DNA of 64,000 bases from Leuctra nigra (Eukaryota; Arthropoda; Insecta; Plecoptera; Leuctridae). Position 1 is the first letter of the stretch. Every line of letters begins with the position of its first letter. Shown here one piece after another: positions 21,824-32,931 of the stretch. The stretch is from positions 20,633,246 to 20,697,245 of the forward strand of contig OW203773.1 of assembly GCA_934045905.1 (NCBI GenBank), read 5' to 3'. Both the position numbers and the translations under genes were made by a program. A model generated the notes under the pieces. The model saw only the letters and a list, made by a program, of their open reading frames with translations, made no database searches and was not told the origin of the DNA.

Positions 21824-21884
21824 AGTGATAGAGTGTGCAACTTCTATAAATTGTGTCAATATGGGGATGTATCAAATATGGTGA

Positions 21885-22195
21885 AGCGTCATTAGTTCAT
21901 TTCAATAGAGCAGCTCAAGTATCTACGCTGAAAAGTTGACTTTACATAATTACGAAAATTTTAGAAATATTCTCTTTGCATCAAACAAATGAAGTAATAA
22001 CAAGCATATTAATTTTTTATTTGAAGAAATCGGAAGAAAAATAGATGAATTTGTGTTCAATCTGACGAATTTATTTCTTCGAAACAACAGAATAGAGACA
22101 AAACTTGAAATTGTGGCTGGTCAGGAATCTGAGGCAGGATGTAGTTTGGAATTTCGATCCCCCTGACAAGAAATGTAAAACATCACAAAGCGATC
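21885..22195 (+). repeat. Dispersed ~310-bp repeat, copy 1 (pairs with 58782-59097)
   Basis: From GTGAAGCGTCATTAGT to AACATCACAAAGC this matches 58782-59097 at roughly 90% over its length, in the same orientation. It includes GAAACAACAGAATAGAGAC and GGCTGGTCAGGAATCTGAGG. No obvious terminal repeats. It may be a retroelement tail or a duplicated 3' untranslated region. Confidence 0.65.
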
Positions 22196-22377
22196 CGCGA
22201 TTAAAGCATACTATTGAACATTGAAAATCCGAAAGTTAGTTAAGTCGGCACATGTATCTCTGATAACGCCGGTACATTGGGTATTAGTACCAGTGTTGAA
22301 TCCAGACATTTTTCTCGGGAGGGGCACTTGAATAGTTGGGGGTGGCATTTTTTTGGGGTACTTTTTTGATGTTGGCG

Positions 22378-22380
<3 letters not shown>

Positions 22381-22408
<28 letters not shown>

Positions 22409-22409
22409 G
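22381..22409 (+). repeat. Poly-G tract (~29 bases)
   Basis: An uninterrupted G run; such tracts can form quadruplexes and are prone to length error in assemblies. Confidence 0.9.
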
Positions 22410-22744
22410 AAGTTAATTTATGAATATGCTTGTAGTTGTACAAAGCACAAAGCAATTATTATACGTAATATATTTTTAAAAGCCACAGTGGAAAACAGGG
22501 GGTTCGGGGGCATAGCCCCCGAGAAAATTTTTGATCAAGGTCATTCGTTTAGGTACAATTTTGAATCACAGTGTATAGCTATTTTGGGGAAATATAAATT
22601 GCAAAATATCCAAAAAATTGTCTATAAGAGATTTAATAATAGGTAAATGTATTGAACTTATCAGGATATGCATACGCGGGGCGCGTATTTCCGAAACATA
22701 CACGATTTGGGGCCTGACTCCGCCCCCTGTGTTATACGGCACTG

Positions 22745-22754
22745 GCGCATGCGC
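22745..22754. promoter_or_regulatory. NRF1/Ewg-type palindrome GCGCATGCGC
   Basis: A perfect 10-bp palindrome matching the NRF1 (insect Ewg) core, 27 bp upstream of an ATG, inside a locally CpG-rich segment (22670-22780) in otherwise AT-rich DNA. This is what a TATA-less promoter looks like. Binding is inferred only. Confidence 0.5.
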
Positions 22755-22780
22755 TCATTGACGTGTAGTCGATCGCCAAC

Positions 22781-23075
22781 ATGGAGCAGTTGAATCGTGT
22801 TTTGAGTTTTGACAGGTGATTATAGTGAAATTAAAGTGTTTAGTGATAATAAATGGAAATGTGAGGTGAGAACGCGGATGGAAGGCAAAGATTATAGCTC
22901 TGAGTGTAATGACTGGGTGAAACGTTTTGGAGAGAACTCGAAAACCAACTGGAGTGTGCGCAGTTCGTGGCCAAATCTAACCAAGTTGGACTACAGCAAA
23001 ACCTTTGTGTGCCAACACAGCGACTTTCAAAAGGCACCTCATACTCTAAAATTCGTCGCCCTAGTACTTATTTAA
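22781..23075 (+). pseudogene. Broken 5' exon, possibly of a transposase-derived gene
   Basis: An ATG at 22781 (CGCCAACATGG context) opens MEQLNRVLSFD and stops a few codons later. Immediately downstream another frame is open to about 23070: DYSEIKVFSDNKWKCEVRTR, CNDWVKRFGENSKTNWSVR, then KLDYSKTFVCQHSDFQK. The W...C.H spacing recalls the N-terminal domain of SWIM/MULE transposase-like arthropod proteins. A one- or two-base change near 22815 would join the frames, so the exon looks frameshifted. No downstream exons were found before the gap. Low to moderate confidence. Confidence 0.4.
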
Positions 23076-23621
23076 TCCATATCCACTTTTCAATTTTTTG
23101 GAGTTAGTGCCACTGACTGTTTACTCAGTGCTTGTTCTATCTATATCCAAGAACTCTGGTTAAAAATTCTCAATTTTTAACATGATTTCAGTGTTTTTTT
23201 GTGTCATATTTTCGGCAAAAATGACTTTTTTAATACTTTTATGATGCAACATTAACCATCAGAACCATGTATGCCTTGACTAGTCATTATTGGAGGCACC
23301 ATTCAGTTATTGTCCCCAACACGGAAGTAAATAACAATTGGGCAAATGGATATGGATCAAAATTTAACACATATTCTTACTAAAAATGAAAAAGTGAGAG
23401 TTTTCTTTTTGAAAATTGTGTAAAAATATAGTGACGGGAGTAGTCACCTGGGGTCTGACAGGTCCACCAAAACTTTGAAGCCCTGCTGTTTGTCATACGA
23501 TTATTTTTTAGACGTGCAACATTGTCTGTCAGTGAGTTCAGTGTCTAACTTCAAGGTACTGAGAAGGAAAAAGTCCTAGTGCTGCTATCCTTAAAGAAAC
23601 AGGAGAAATGGCAAGGCTGGG
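23076..23621. other. AT-rich interval before the assembly gap
   Basis: Nothing codes convincingly. At 23440-23465 the string CACCTGGGGTCTGACAG is the reverse complement of part of 1600-1622, where it forms the palindrome GGGGTCTGTCAGACCCC; it is a shared repeat remnant. Confidence 0.4.
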
Positions 23622-23821
23622 NNNNNNNNNNNNNNNNNNNNNNNNNNNNNNNNNNNNNNNNNNNNNNNNNNNNNNNNNNNNNNNNNNNNNNNNNNNNNNN
23701 NNNNNNNNNNNNNNNNNNNNNNNNNNNNNNNNNNNNNNNNNNNNNNNNNNNNNNNNNNNNNNNNNNNNNNNNNNNNNNNNNNNNNNNNNNNNNNNNNNNN
23801 NNNNNNNNNNNNNNNNNNNNN
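23622..23821. other. Assembly gap (200 N)
   Basis: Exactly 200 N, a conventional scaffolding spacer, so the true distance is unknown. It truncates the C-terminal reverse-transcriptase fragment on its right. Any frames reported across it are meaningless. Confidence 0.99.
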
Positions 23822-23995
23822 ATACTGTAATTAATGTTTAATGGTTAACGTATGGTTTTAAAGTTCTAATACTATACATTCCAGACCTCAATTTTCGACA
23901 CACTTGATCGATGTGGGCATTCCATTTAAATTTACTGTCTATGATAAGTCCCAAATAAACTAACTCTTCAGTATTTACTATATTAATTTTGCATG
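23822..23995 (-). pseudogene. LINE reverse-transcriptase C-terminal fragment, split from 29225
   Basis: Read on the minus strand this gives INIVNTEELVYLGLIIDSK, then WNAHIDQVCRKLRSGMYSIR, the RT thumb region after the YLGL motif. It continues the frame that ends at 29225 ...SNRSDCT. The 5.2-kb element between them is an insertion: removing it and one TA copy restores a continuous reading SDCTCKINIVN. The gap at 23622-23821 hides the remainder. Confidence 0.75.
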
Positions 23996-24369
23996 TACCC
24001 TACAAACACTGGGCGGCCCGGGCTTCTGCCCATCTAGCGCCCAAGTGGGACGTCCCGGGCGGGAACTACTAGGGCATGCCCTGGGCCTGCCCAACGGAGC
24101 CCAACCGATCCGTTTTATCTGGCTGTAAAATTTCTAGGAATGTCCCGTCTTGGTCCCGCCCGGGAATGGCTAGGGACGGCCCGCGCGGGCGCTACGACTG
24201 TTTGAATTTGAGCTGCTCTAATGACTTATTTTTTTCATATTTATAACTTCATTTCTATAATAATTACATCTACATTTCACATGGATATATTGATTTAAGA
24301 ATAAATATGTTTACAATTCCAAAGCAAAGTATTCATACCATTTTAAACGTTATTAGTAAAGTTTCTTTT

Positions 24370-24672
24370 ATGAACTCGGCAGTCGGCCATCTTCGTGAAT
24401 CAACTTGTTTCCATTCTCCCTTCTTCATTTCAAACGCGGCGTTTGACGTTTGTTGATATTTTACAGAGTGTCATGAGTGTGTAGTTTACGTCCTTTTGAG
24501 TGATTTTGAATGTGATTTCAATTATTATCTGTGTCCGTGAATGCAGTGTTCACTGCTGAATAGTTTGTCTCAGTTCAAACCATTTAATGTGACACAAATC
24601 GTGAAATAATTACAGTTTTGTTGTGCCTCTTTTGCTTGGATTGTCATCACAGAGCCATACAACCCATTAAAG
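24370..24672 (+). other. Candidate promoter and first exon inside the 5.2-kb element
   Basis: A less AT-rich stretch containing CGGCCATCTTCGTGAATC and ACGCGGCGTTTGACGTTTG ends at a strong donor, AAAG|GTGAGT, after 24672. No long frame lies within it, so it would be largely untranslated. It reads as the 5' end of a transcript feeding the exon at 25887. Inference only. Confidence 0.35.
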
Positions 24673-25886
24673 GTGAGTCTTCATCACAACTACCTACATA
24701 AGTATCCAGGCATTAATCGTTGTTACTTTAGTTTTGTATGCTGGGGATACTAATAAACCAATAGGTAGTGTGACCAATGTTCAGTAAACATTAACCTCAC
24801 ATGTAAATTTTTGAAATGTAGCAATTTATGCAAAGTAAAATTTCCAACTAGGTAGTTTAGGTATTTATAAAATAAATAAAGTAGGTAAACAGTTTGCTTG
24901 GCGTGGTAGTCTATACATATCAGTGGTAGTAGTCAGTAGGAAACCCTACCTGTAGGTACCTAGTACGTACCTCCGCCTATTTTGGGAATATTTTCACCTC
25001 TACATTAACCAATAACCATCCCACATACCTACCAAGGTACCTACTGCAGTTTTAATACTGTTACTTGTTAAAGGTGAATCTACTCTGGAAGAAAATAGGC
25101 TATTAAGATATTGAACTCCAGAAACAAAGCGCGTATTCGTCCTGCGAGCGAACCAAGCTGTATCGTCAAACCGAGCCGAAACATTAAGAACCGAACCGAG
25201 CAGAGTGGTAAATATTTTCATTATTTTTAATTATTTAACTTTATCAAGGATTTTAGATATACATCAATTATTTTTGTTTATGTAGGTACCTTACAAGGCC
25301 AATAACAAACATTTTTGCTGTGATCCGAAAGTAAAAATTATGTTGCATGGAAATTACATTCTTGTCGGAGGTAGTAGATACATACATTGAATGGTGGTCC
25401 CGCTTCATTCAAATACGTAGTAAAATTTTTGAGATTGAATGTTGTCATCCAAAAAAATAAACCGCACCTTTTGAATTTCCTCTAACGCGCCGGTGGTAAG
25501 AGAGCAGCCATTCCATGCGAATGCAGACATATTATGCCACATAATACATGATGACTGCTGAATTATTAAATGTAAATAAATCAGCATGTTTTTATATTAA
25601 ATTCATGGTATTTTCTTGCTGATTCCAAATATGTAATCAGTTTTTTTTTAAGTTTGAATAGTTATTTTGTTATCAGTAAAATTGTGGGACCGCATTTAAA
25701 TTTAAATTTCGTGTCGAACCATGTAAATTACATAAAAAATTTAGAAGGCTGCACAATGATCCTAGAACTATTTTTATTTTGATGAATAAGATGCTGAACA
25801 TAGCATCTTACACCCGTACACCCGTAACACGGAATGGCTGAGAGGAAATTAATTTGAGTTGCTAACTTTCACCTTACTTTTTGTAG

Positions 25887-26085
25887 GTTCTACAGATTCA
25901 CCGTGAACTTGCCCTGCTCTTATTCTAGAGTCGATTTAATTGCCTACCTACTTCAATTAAAAAGTAAATTTACTTCTTGGCAAATTAGCGAGAATTCTGA
26001 AGATGCACAGGACTTGGGACTTCATCGAGTTAATGGATTAAATGTTACCTACCCTACAGATGTAATGATTCAGAACTCTCTGATG
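25887..26085 (+). other. Candidate coding exon inside the 5.2-kb element
   Basis: Flanked by an acceptor (CTTTTTGTAG) ending at 25886 and a donor (ATG|GTAAG) after 26085. The frame FYRFTVNLPC, YSRVDLIAYLLQLKSKF, then DLGLHRVNGLNVTYPTD is open across the whole segment. A following acceptor (TTTTTTTTAG) at 26342 opens GSLCAKNSIFKIFVKTV in a compatible phase, and another (TTTTTCAG) ends at 26885. I recognise no family. It may be a captured host fragment or a degenerate element gene. The rest of 26400-28030 holds nothing clear. Confidence 0.35.
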
Positions 26086-28032
26086 GTAAGCCACATTTTA
26101 GTATTTTATATGTGTAGTATTTCCTCTAACCTTACCTATAAATCACATTTATGCAATATAGAATGTTTCAAATTTTTATTGGGGTTTTAAATAAATAGTG
26201 TACCTAATGGTAATAATTGTACCTCAAGTGATTATTGTGGCAGGTCACACAACACAAAAGTGATTTTTGTATTATTCATTGCCAAGAAGTTTATCCTATC
26301 AATTTACACATTCTTCATTGAATCTATCTTTCTTTTTTTTAGGGATCACTCTGTGCCAAAAATTCAATTTTTAAAATTTTTGTAAAGACTGTTATTTGCA
26401 GCTATCTGCTATTGCAGTTATTTACATAAATAGTTCTTGTGTAGTAGGTAGAAACTATTTGCTAAGCAGCCTCATGCTCAAAAGAAGTTGCATCCACGTA
26501 GATTGCGGATGTCAGTCCTCGACACCACAAGACCGTGTGCTAATAATTTATGGATGGAATCCAGTATCTGGCCATTAAATCGGAAAATTCTTTTGAGCAT
26601 AGCATAATAATAGTGTTAAATATTGACAAAATTAACAAGATCTTACTGATAACAAGATCTTGTAAATGTTGGACTTTCATTGGTCTGACCGAATAAAAAT
26701 TTACACAAAAAATAAAAAACACTTCTAACAATACGCTGCATGATCTTGCTAAACTTTTCAAGATCTTGTATAAATCTTGTTTAGGTTAGAATCTGTACCT
26801 ACAATAATAAATAATTGCAAATATCTTGCGAACATTATTAGTACAAGGTACATTACCTAAATACTTTGCAATTTTATTTTTTCAGATGAAAGAAATACGT
26901 ATTCAATAGCATTCATTTTCTTGAAAAACTGAAGATGAAAAATTGTGCCAACATATCCGTGAGTGAAGTAAAATCCGAATTGTGTCTTGTTGATAAAGAG
27001 ACAGCGTGCCAGACTCACTGCCAGGTAGTACCTACCTCAGAATGCTTTGATACTATGTGACGTGTGAAGGTTGAAGGACATTTAAAAATTTTAAGTGATG
27101 TGGTAGTATAATCTTTTACAATAATATACGTTTATATTATATGAAACTGTTTTTTTTTTAATTTTCGTGTGTTTTCCTGCTCTTTATTATTCCTAAAATT
27201 CAATTGCAGTGAATCTCCTATGTGTAGCATTTTATTTTTTGTAATTTATCAAAACAATATAGTACCTAAGTAAGTAGGGAAGAGTACATGAAAAATTTAT
27301 TATTGAAACGATTCAATCGTCCTGTAAGAGATTATCAAAAAATAATTGCTAATTTCAAAATCCAACAACTGATTCATAAACAAAAATTATGGATCTTTTT
27401 ATCCTTCTTCATTTTTTTATGAATAAGGTAGGTAATACTTAAGTCTCTAGAAATTTTGTTCCAGTAAGTTTTTAAATATCAACGCAAATAATTACTGACA
27501 TTTGTCACCCGCGAAATGTTAAAAATTAATTCATGCAAATGAAATTCAATTATAATGGGACTTTTGGCGGGAAAAACGACGTATTACAAGAATCCACTTA
27601 CACTAATGTGTTACCATTGTGGATCATCTGTCAATTTTCTGTAAATTTTCCTGTTAAAAGTAATCAAACTTTGTAAATTCATTCCTTGAAAACTATTCAT
27701 CCCACAGCAAAAATAAAATCACATCTGTGTTCAGCAACATAATCAACTTTCATAAAATAAGGGTCTATTATTCTGAAATCTGAATTTCACGAGACTTCCC
27801 CATTATGTGACAGTCAAGTTGAGGATTTCAAATGATCCCAAAATATTTCCTCCAAATAAAAATGCGTTAAAAATAAAAACAGTAGGAGGTACCTTAGGTA
27901 ATGTGTCAGGTCAGTGGAACAGCTTTCAAACAATAGGGAAACATGGCGAGATAAAATAACTTCCAATAACCGCTGATTAACTTTATAATATAGGTACCGG
28001 CTATTTTTTTTTTATTAATATTTGACCATTTA

Positions 28033-28566
28033 AGGTGATACTAGCGCTCGGCCGTTTTAGAAAATTTAGAGAGAAATATTGTTTCATAAGCGAGTGTAAC
28101 TTTTACAGGATGTTCACATGACCACTCTGATTGCATATTAGTAGCACTTTTTCATTTTTGCATATTGCATCGTTAATTAGGCGCCGGTTATTCAACAAAA
28201 CCGCGCAAAACTATGAAATTTGCGATACGATTGGAGACCAAACCCGAAAACCAATTGATCTCAAATTTTAATCATGATTAGATGAAAGACAAACTTAGGG
28301 TTATCACTTGGCACATTTTTGAAATTTAATTTTATACGGCGGCCAGGGAGACAAGAAAACAGCTAATTTTTCACCAAAAAGCCACTAATTATTACTAATT
28401 AACGAAACAAAAAATTAAAAATGTACCAAGGGATAACCCTAAGTTTGTCTTTTATCTAATCACGATTAAAATTTCAAATAATTTGGTCTACCCGTTTCGT
28501 CTCCAATCGTATCGCAAAAAGTGTCTACAAAAAGCAGCAAAATCGCTAGCGCTTGCAGCACCTTAA
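28033..28566. repeat. Foldback element flanked by TTAA, nested in the 5.2-kb element
   Basis: The ends TTTAAGGTGATACTAGCGCT and the reverse complement of AGCGCTTGCAGCACCTTAAA pair, with TTAA at both edges. Inner arms of about 110 bp (28224-28335 and 28400-28515, core GCGATACGATTGGAGAC) also pair, so most of the element folds back. A TTAA target recalls piggyBac or Kolobok MITEs. Confidence 0.6.
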
Positions 28567-29224
28567 ATGCATTTCTAATGTGTTTGAGTAGGTACCTACT
28601 GTTCTTCTAGTTGACATAACAAATTACAACTGTTGTGAAATATTCCGTGAACTGTGAACTAATACATTGACCCTGGAAGAAAATACCTGGATTATTTTTT
28701 TCGTATGGCAACGCCCACTCTCCGAAATTGTGAAAAAATCCCGTTTCTCGTGTCACTCACGTTTGCAATTAATTATGTCTTAATGAAACGTATTTTTTCC
28801 AGGTACATTCGCATTCAAAATTAGTGCCTATATGCACGTGTCTGGATCAGAGGCACGTTTTGTAGGTACTGCATTTTGAATGAGAGTGTACCTAGCAAGC
28901 TAGCACGTGACCGTTATGGAATGTGCGTAGGGGGAGGGGGCTACAAAGCGAGCAGCTGCTCCCGCGCGGGCCGCCCGGGCGGGGGCCAGGGCCGGCCTAT
29001 GCCTCCCGCGCGGGCCGCCCGGGAGGGTCCAGGGACGGCCGATACCTCCCGCGCGGGCGTCATGGGACGGCCCAGGCCGCCGCCCGGGCTTATTCCCAGT
29101 GGCAGGCCCCGGGAGTCTCACTCCATGCTAATCACCCATAAGACGGGAGGTCCCTGGGCAGGCCCGTACGCCCATCTGGGACGGCCTAGGACGCGTCCAG
29201 GGACCTCCCAGTGTTTGTAGGGTA

Positions 29225-30475
29225 CAGTCAGATCGATTTGAGGAGGTGGATTGTGAGTTGAAATTACGGTGAATGCAAGCATAGTCATGACAAATGAGTT
29301 TAACTTCCTCTACTGATTTAAATGGAGAATGAATATGCATTACTTTAGTTTTGCTGCTATTAATAGTTAGTCCATTATCATGAGCCCTCCGCAAGACATT
29401 TGTACAATCAGCTTGTAGATACTCATTAGCTACTGAGAAGTGCTAATGGACTGCCACAATTGCAGTATCATCTGCGTACAAAAATATCGAACTTCATCGA
29501 CATATACCTTATTAAAATAGTTTTTTATTGCATCATACAAAACACATGGGTCATTAATATTTTTGAATTCATTCAGATTGATATTCTTCAAATCTTTTTT
29601 TAACTTTTGTTTCATTTAACATTTTAAGGGGCTCCTTTGCAACAGATTTATTATTTTGCGCCAGATGTACATTTTTTATGCCTTCAAGAATAATATAATG
29701 ATCTGATATTTTTGTTTCCACCAAAAATTGCTGAATTTAGTTCACACTGCCTTTCATTTACTCGCACATAAATGTGGTCAATACCGTATTTGAAAACAAA
29801 CCTAATCTTTCTTCTACCCTGGTATCACCATAAATACACCTATTCATACCATAACTTGCCATAATGTTTATGTATCTTTGTACATTTAAAGAGTTACTGT
29901 GCAGATCCAAATTAACATCCCCTAAAAAAATAATCTGTTCTCTATATGATACAACACTTAACAAAACATCAATTTCCTCTAAGAAGTTACACATAAGGTC
30001 ACTATTTGGTGGCCTGTACAAAGCAATTAACTTCGTTCTGCATCCATTTAACATAAATTTACCCATTATACATTCACAACATCTCAAATTACTTATCTCC
30101 AAATCGAAATTAATCCCGTCTTTGACGTACACTATGATTCCTCCCCCTTGTCTCCCTTCCCTTAATAATGAATACATATTAAAACCATCGAGGTGAAAAA
30201 TAAGTTTTCAGCCTCTGCAATGTTTACTTCCCCTAAAACAATAATATCTAACGAGCTAATAAATTCATGCAAGTATATAAACAATGCATCAAAATGTATC
30301 TTTATTGATCTGATATTGAGATGCAAGACATTAAATGAATCAATTGAACAACTCAGTCAACCTGCTATCAACAGAGACAGTATTTATTTGGTTGACAAAA
30401 GGAATGTCAAACAAATAGTCACCTGCCATTGTTTATTATTGACTTTACCAATCATATAACTAATGCACAGAAATG
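29225..30475 (-). pseudogene. Degenerate CR1/Jockey-like LINE ORF2 (endonuclease plus RT remnants)
   Basis: Read downward from about 30470: NVLHLNIRSIKIHFDALF and IIVLGEVNIAEAENLF (endonuclease start), a frameshift near 30190, then GFNMYSLLREGRQGGGIIVY, LIALYRPPNSD and IFLGDVNLDL, ending near 29758. The RT is mostly deleted: a spacer-like piece (29430-29615) joins abruptly to FLYADDTAIVAVH at about 29440-29480, keeping the catalytic YADD but losing motif A. GLTINSSKTKVMHIHSPF follows and the frame ends at the 5.2-kb insertion. Stops, frameshifts and the internal deletion make it dead. Confidence 0.8.
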
Positions 30476-30487
30476 AATGAATGAAAC

Positions 30488-31371
30488 TCACGCATCAACA
30501 GGCTCTGTCACACGCTGATCAACTAACTTGTCCAGATCACTTTCTTTAAATATTTTAATGACTGGAGAGGTTTCATCCTTTCTAACTAATATCTTGCCGA
30601 ACCTGAACCATGTGAACTTGTAACCCTTCCCTGATGCATTAACTTTCGTTTGCCAAAACAGCTTTTTGTAATAAGGCGACAAGTTTTCATTAACATACAC
30701 ATTATTTTGATTTCCATTTTCCCAAATATCGTTATTCGTAATCCTGACTGTGTTCTTTTTCATCAGAAACTCATCCCGTTTCTTACGAGACAGAAATTGC
30801 ACATTGATGTTGCGTGATTTCCCTGGTCTTGCTGGTAAACGATGCACCACTTCAATGTCATTTGATTCCAGAGCTATTCCCATTTTATTGGCCACCACTT
30901 GAACTTGTTGAGGTAATTTTTCACCCGGTAATTCTTGAACATTTCCTAATTTCAAGTTGCAATTTCGCCCATACTGCTCAAGGTGGTTGAGACGCGATTT
31001 TATCATCCCGTTCCTTGACCTTGTCGACAAGCGTTGTTATTGTTTTATTCAAATTATTTATTATTCCATTACTCACGTTCACTTTAGTAAGAAGTTCTTC
31101 ATATTTATCGGCGAGAAATTGCTGACTTTTCTCAAACTCGCGCTTCATCTCAGCAAAATACTTGTCGAGAATGTCTGTTGTTATTTCCGACGATACAGAA
31201 GTTTTCCTACTCTTGCAGGCGGCACACCTCCACGCCACCCTCTTGCTGTCCGTCATAGATTTAAACGATTTCTCACTCAAGGTTGTACACTCAAAATGTG
31301 CCATCACACCCTTTACACTCAAGAACCAAACCGTCTGTAGGCAGATTAACGTTACACTTTGAACAACTCAT
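30488..31371 (-). pseudogene. LINE ORF1 with PHD-like finger and Baculo_FP-like domain, frameshifted
   Basis: The ATG at 31371 opens MSCSKCNVNLPTDGLVLECK, the first half of a PHD-like zinc finger. A one-base shift near 31290 moves on to HFECTTLSEKSF and VAWRCAACKSRKT, then a coiled coil (EKSQQFLADKYEELLTKVN). A second shift near 31000 leads into LNHLEQYGRNCNLKLGNVQE, VVHRLPARPG, NVQFLSRKKRDEFL and NENLSPYYKKLFWQTK, which fits the FP25K-like domain known in ORF1 proteins of insect LINEs. It would bind element RNA. It belongs with the ORF2 remnant just downstream. Two frameshifts make it a pseudogene. Confidence 0.8.
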
Positions 31372-31489
31372 ATTCACAACTATTTGCTCACTCAACGTTG
31401 GAACTTGATGATATCTATATCTAATCAATATCTATATCTAATCTAAGATAATCTTAGATAAGATAATCTTAGATATATCAATATCTAAG

Positions 31490-31826
31490 GCGGCAGATGA
31501 TTTCCTCTAAGAGCTTAGATATTGAGTTGGTTAAGCTTATTGGCCTGTAATTTTCAGGATTGGAGTGGTCTTTGTGTGGTTTCGGGAACAGGAGGACGTG
31601 TGCATGACGCCAGGCGAGAGAGACATAGCCGCTCCTGCAGCTTGCAGTGTACATAAGGGCTAAGACTTGCACAAGTCTTCCTGGTGCCGCTTTGAGAGCT
31701 CGGTTGGTAACTGCATTGGGTCCCGGGGCTGTGTTGCGGAGCTTGGTTAATGCATGTAGAACATCGGCGGTGGATATGTCTTTCGTGAGATCCGAATTAG
31801 GGTCCGTGTTTCCATCCGGGTAGTTT
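31490..31826 (-). pseudogene. Fragment of a second LINE reverse transcriptase
   Basis: Reads DISTADVLHALTKLRNTAPG, PNAVTNRALKAAPG, then WRHAHVLLFPKPHKDHSNPE and NYRPISLTNSISKLLEEI, the linker and first RT motifs of a Jockey/RTE-like ORF2. The frame is open within the fragment. Its upstream end is cut at 31826 by the foldback insertion and its downstream end stops before the palindrome motif. Confidence 0.75.
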
Positions 31827-32568
31827 CTAGATTATGGAATAAAATGTCCCTAAAATTACAAAAACTTTTGAAAATAACGACAGAATAGACTGAAAATTGG
31901 CAAAAATACCTTTTATGTTGGTACCAATGACCATGCGAAGTTTTAAGTTGATCGGTCAATCGGTTCTAGTTTAAATTTCAAAATTAACCGGAAAAATGGT
32001 AAATGGTTTCATATATGAACCAATAGGAGGATTTGGATGAAACTTTTTATGATTGGGTACCATGTTGGTTGCAATGACTTTGCTAAATTTCAAATTGATC
32101 GGACAAACCTATGACACTTTCTCCGTTTTTTTTGTTTGTTTGTATTTTTTTGTGTGCACTGCCCAGGTCAAACCGCTCAACCAATCGATCTGAAATTTTG
32201 CACACGTACTAACATAATCTATGCAGTCTCTGGGATCGTTTCTGAACGGAATCCTCCGTTTGGTTAAAATTTTAGAAAAATTATCTTTCGATTGGTTGGT
32301 TCGATCAATTTGAAATTAAGCAAAGTCATTGCAACCAACATTGTACCCAATCATACAAAGGTTTAGCCAAATCCTCCCATTGGTTCAAATTAAAACAATT
32401 TTTCCGCTGATTTTTTTATTTTAAACTAGAACCGATTGACCAATCAACTTAAAACATCGCATGGTTATTGGTACCAACGTTTAAGGTATTTTTGCCAATT
32501 TTCAGTCTAATCTGTCGTTATTTTCAAAAGTTTTCTTATTTTAGTGACATTTGTTTCCATAATCTTGA
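31827..32568. mobile_element. Head-to-head foldback built from the Helitron-like family
   Basis: The left part (31827-32110) is the reverse complement of internal Helitron-like sequence that reappears in direct orientation at 32280-32568. The outer edges pair (CTAGATTATGGAA against TTCCATAATCTTG), as does the family phrase GATCGGTCAATCGGTTCTAG. It interrupts the LINE fragment at 31826. Together with 32570-34745 it may be one rearranged Helitron-like copy. Confidence 0.6.
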
Positions 32569-32931
32569 AATATTTATTACATTTTCATCCCTGCCTTCTT
32601 TAAGCTTCTGCTCCAAGGCCTGTAGAGCAGCCAAGCAGTCCACAATTTACAGTGAAATTAAATCATTTTTGAGCTTAGCGCATAATATCAAATCGGATGC
32701 AGTATACGAAGGCCAAATCCTCTAATTGGAGATGATATTATTTAAACTTATTAAATAATATCTGCTGGTTGGTCCACAATCAAAATGTTCCGATTAAAAT
32801 TTTGCATGGTGAACAAGACCAACAATATCTAAAATTTAAAATTGTACACATTGTAAGCCCAATCACTCAGTCAAGTATTAATTGTCATTTTACGAGTTTA
32901 GTATGGTTTGTCAAAAGCACGAGAATATTTA

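Larger units (their letters stand above)
23998..29222. mobile_element. 5.2-kb DNA element with 16-bp TIRs and TA duplication
   Basis: Perfect 16-bp inverted ends, CCCTACAAACACTGGG at 23998-24013 and its reverse complement at 29207-29222, flanked by TA on both sides (23996-23997, 29223-29224). It interrupts a LINE reading frame that is restored on excision, which fixes the boundaries. Each end has about 200-250 bp of very GC-rich subterminal sequence with repeated GGGACGGCC and GCCCGGGC motifs, while the interior is AT-rich. No transposase is recognisable; the interior instead has exon-like segments. The TA target is shared with Tc1/mariner-type elements, but these termini do not match any family I can name. 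Confidence 0.8.

Noticed and set aside
23579..23841. Open frames across 23.6-23.8 kb
   Set aside because: They consist of N from the assembly gap.
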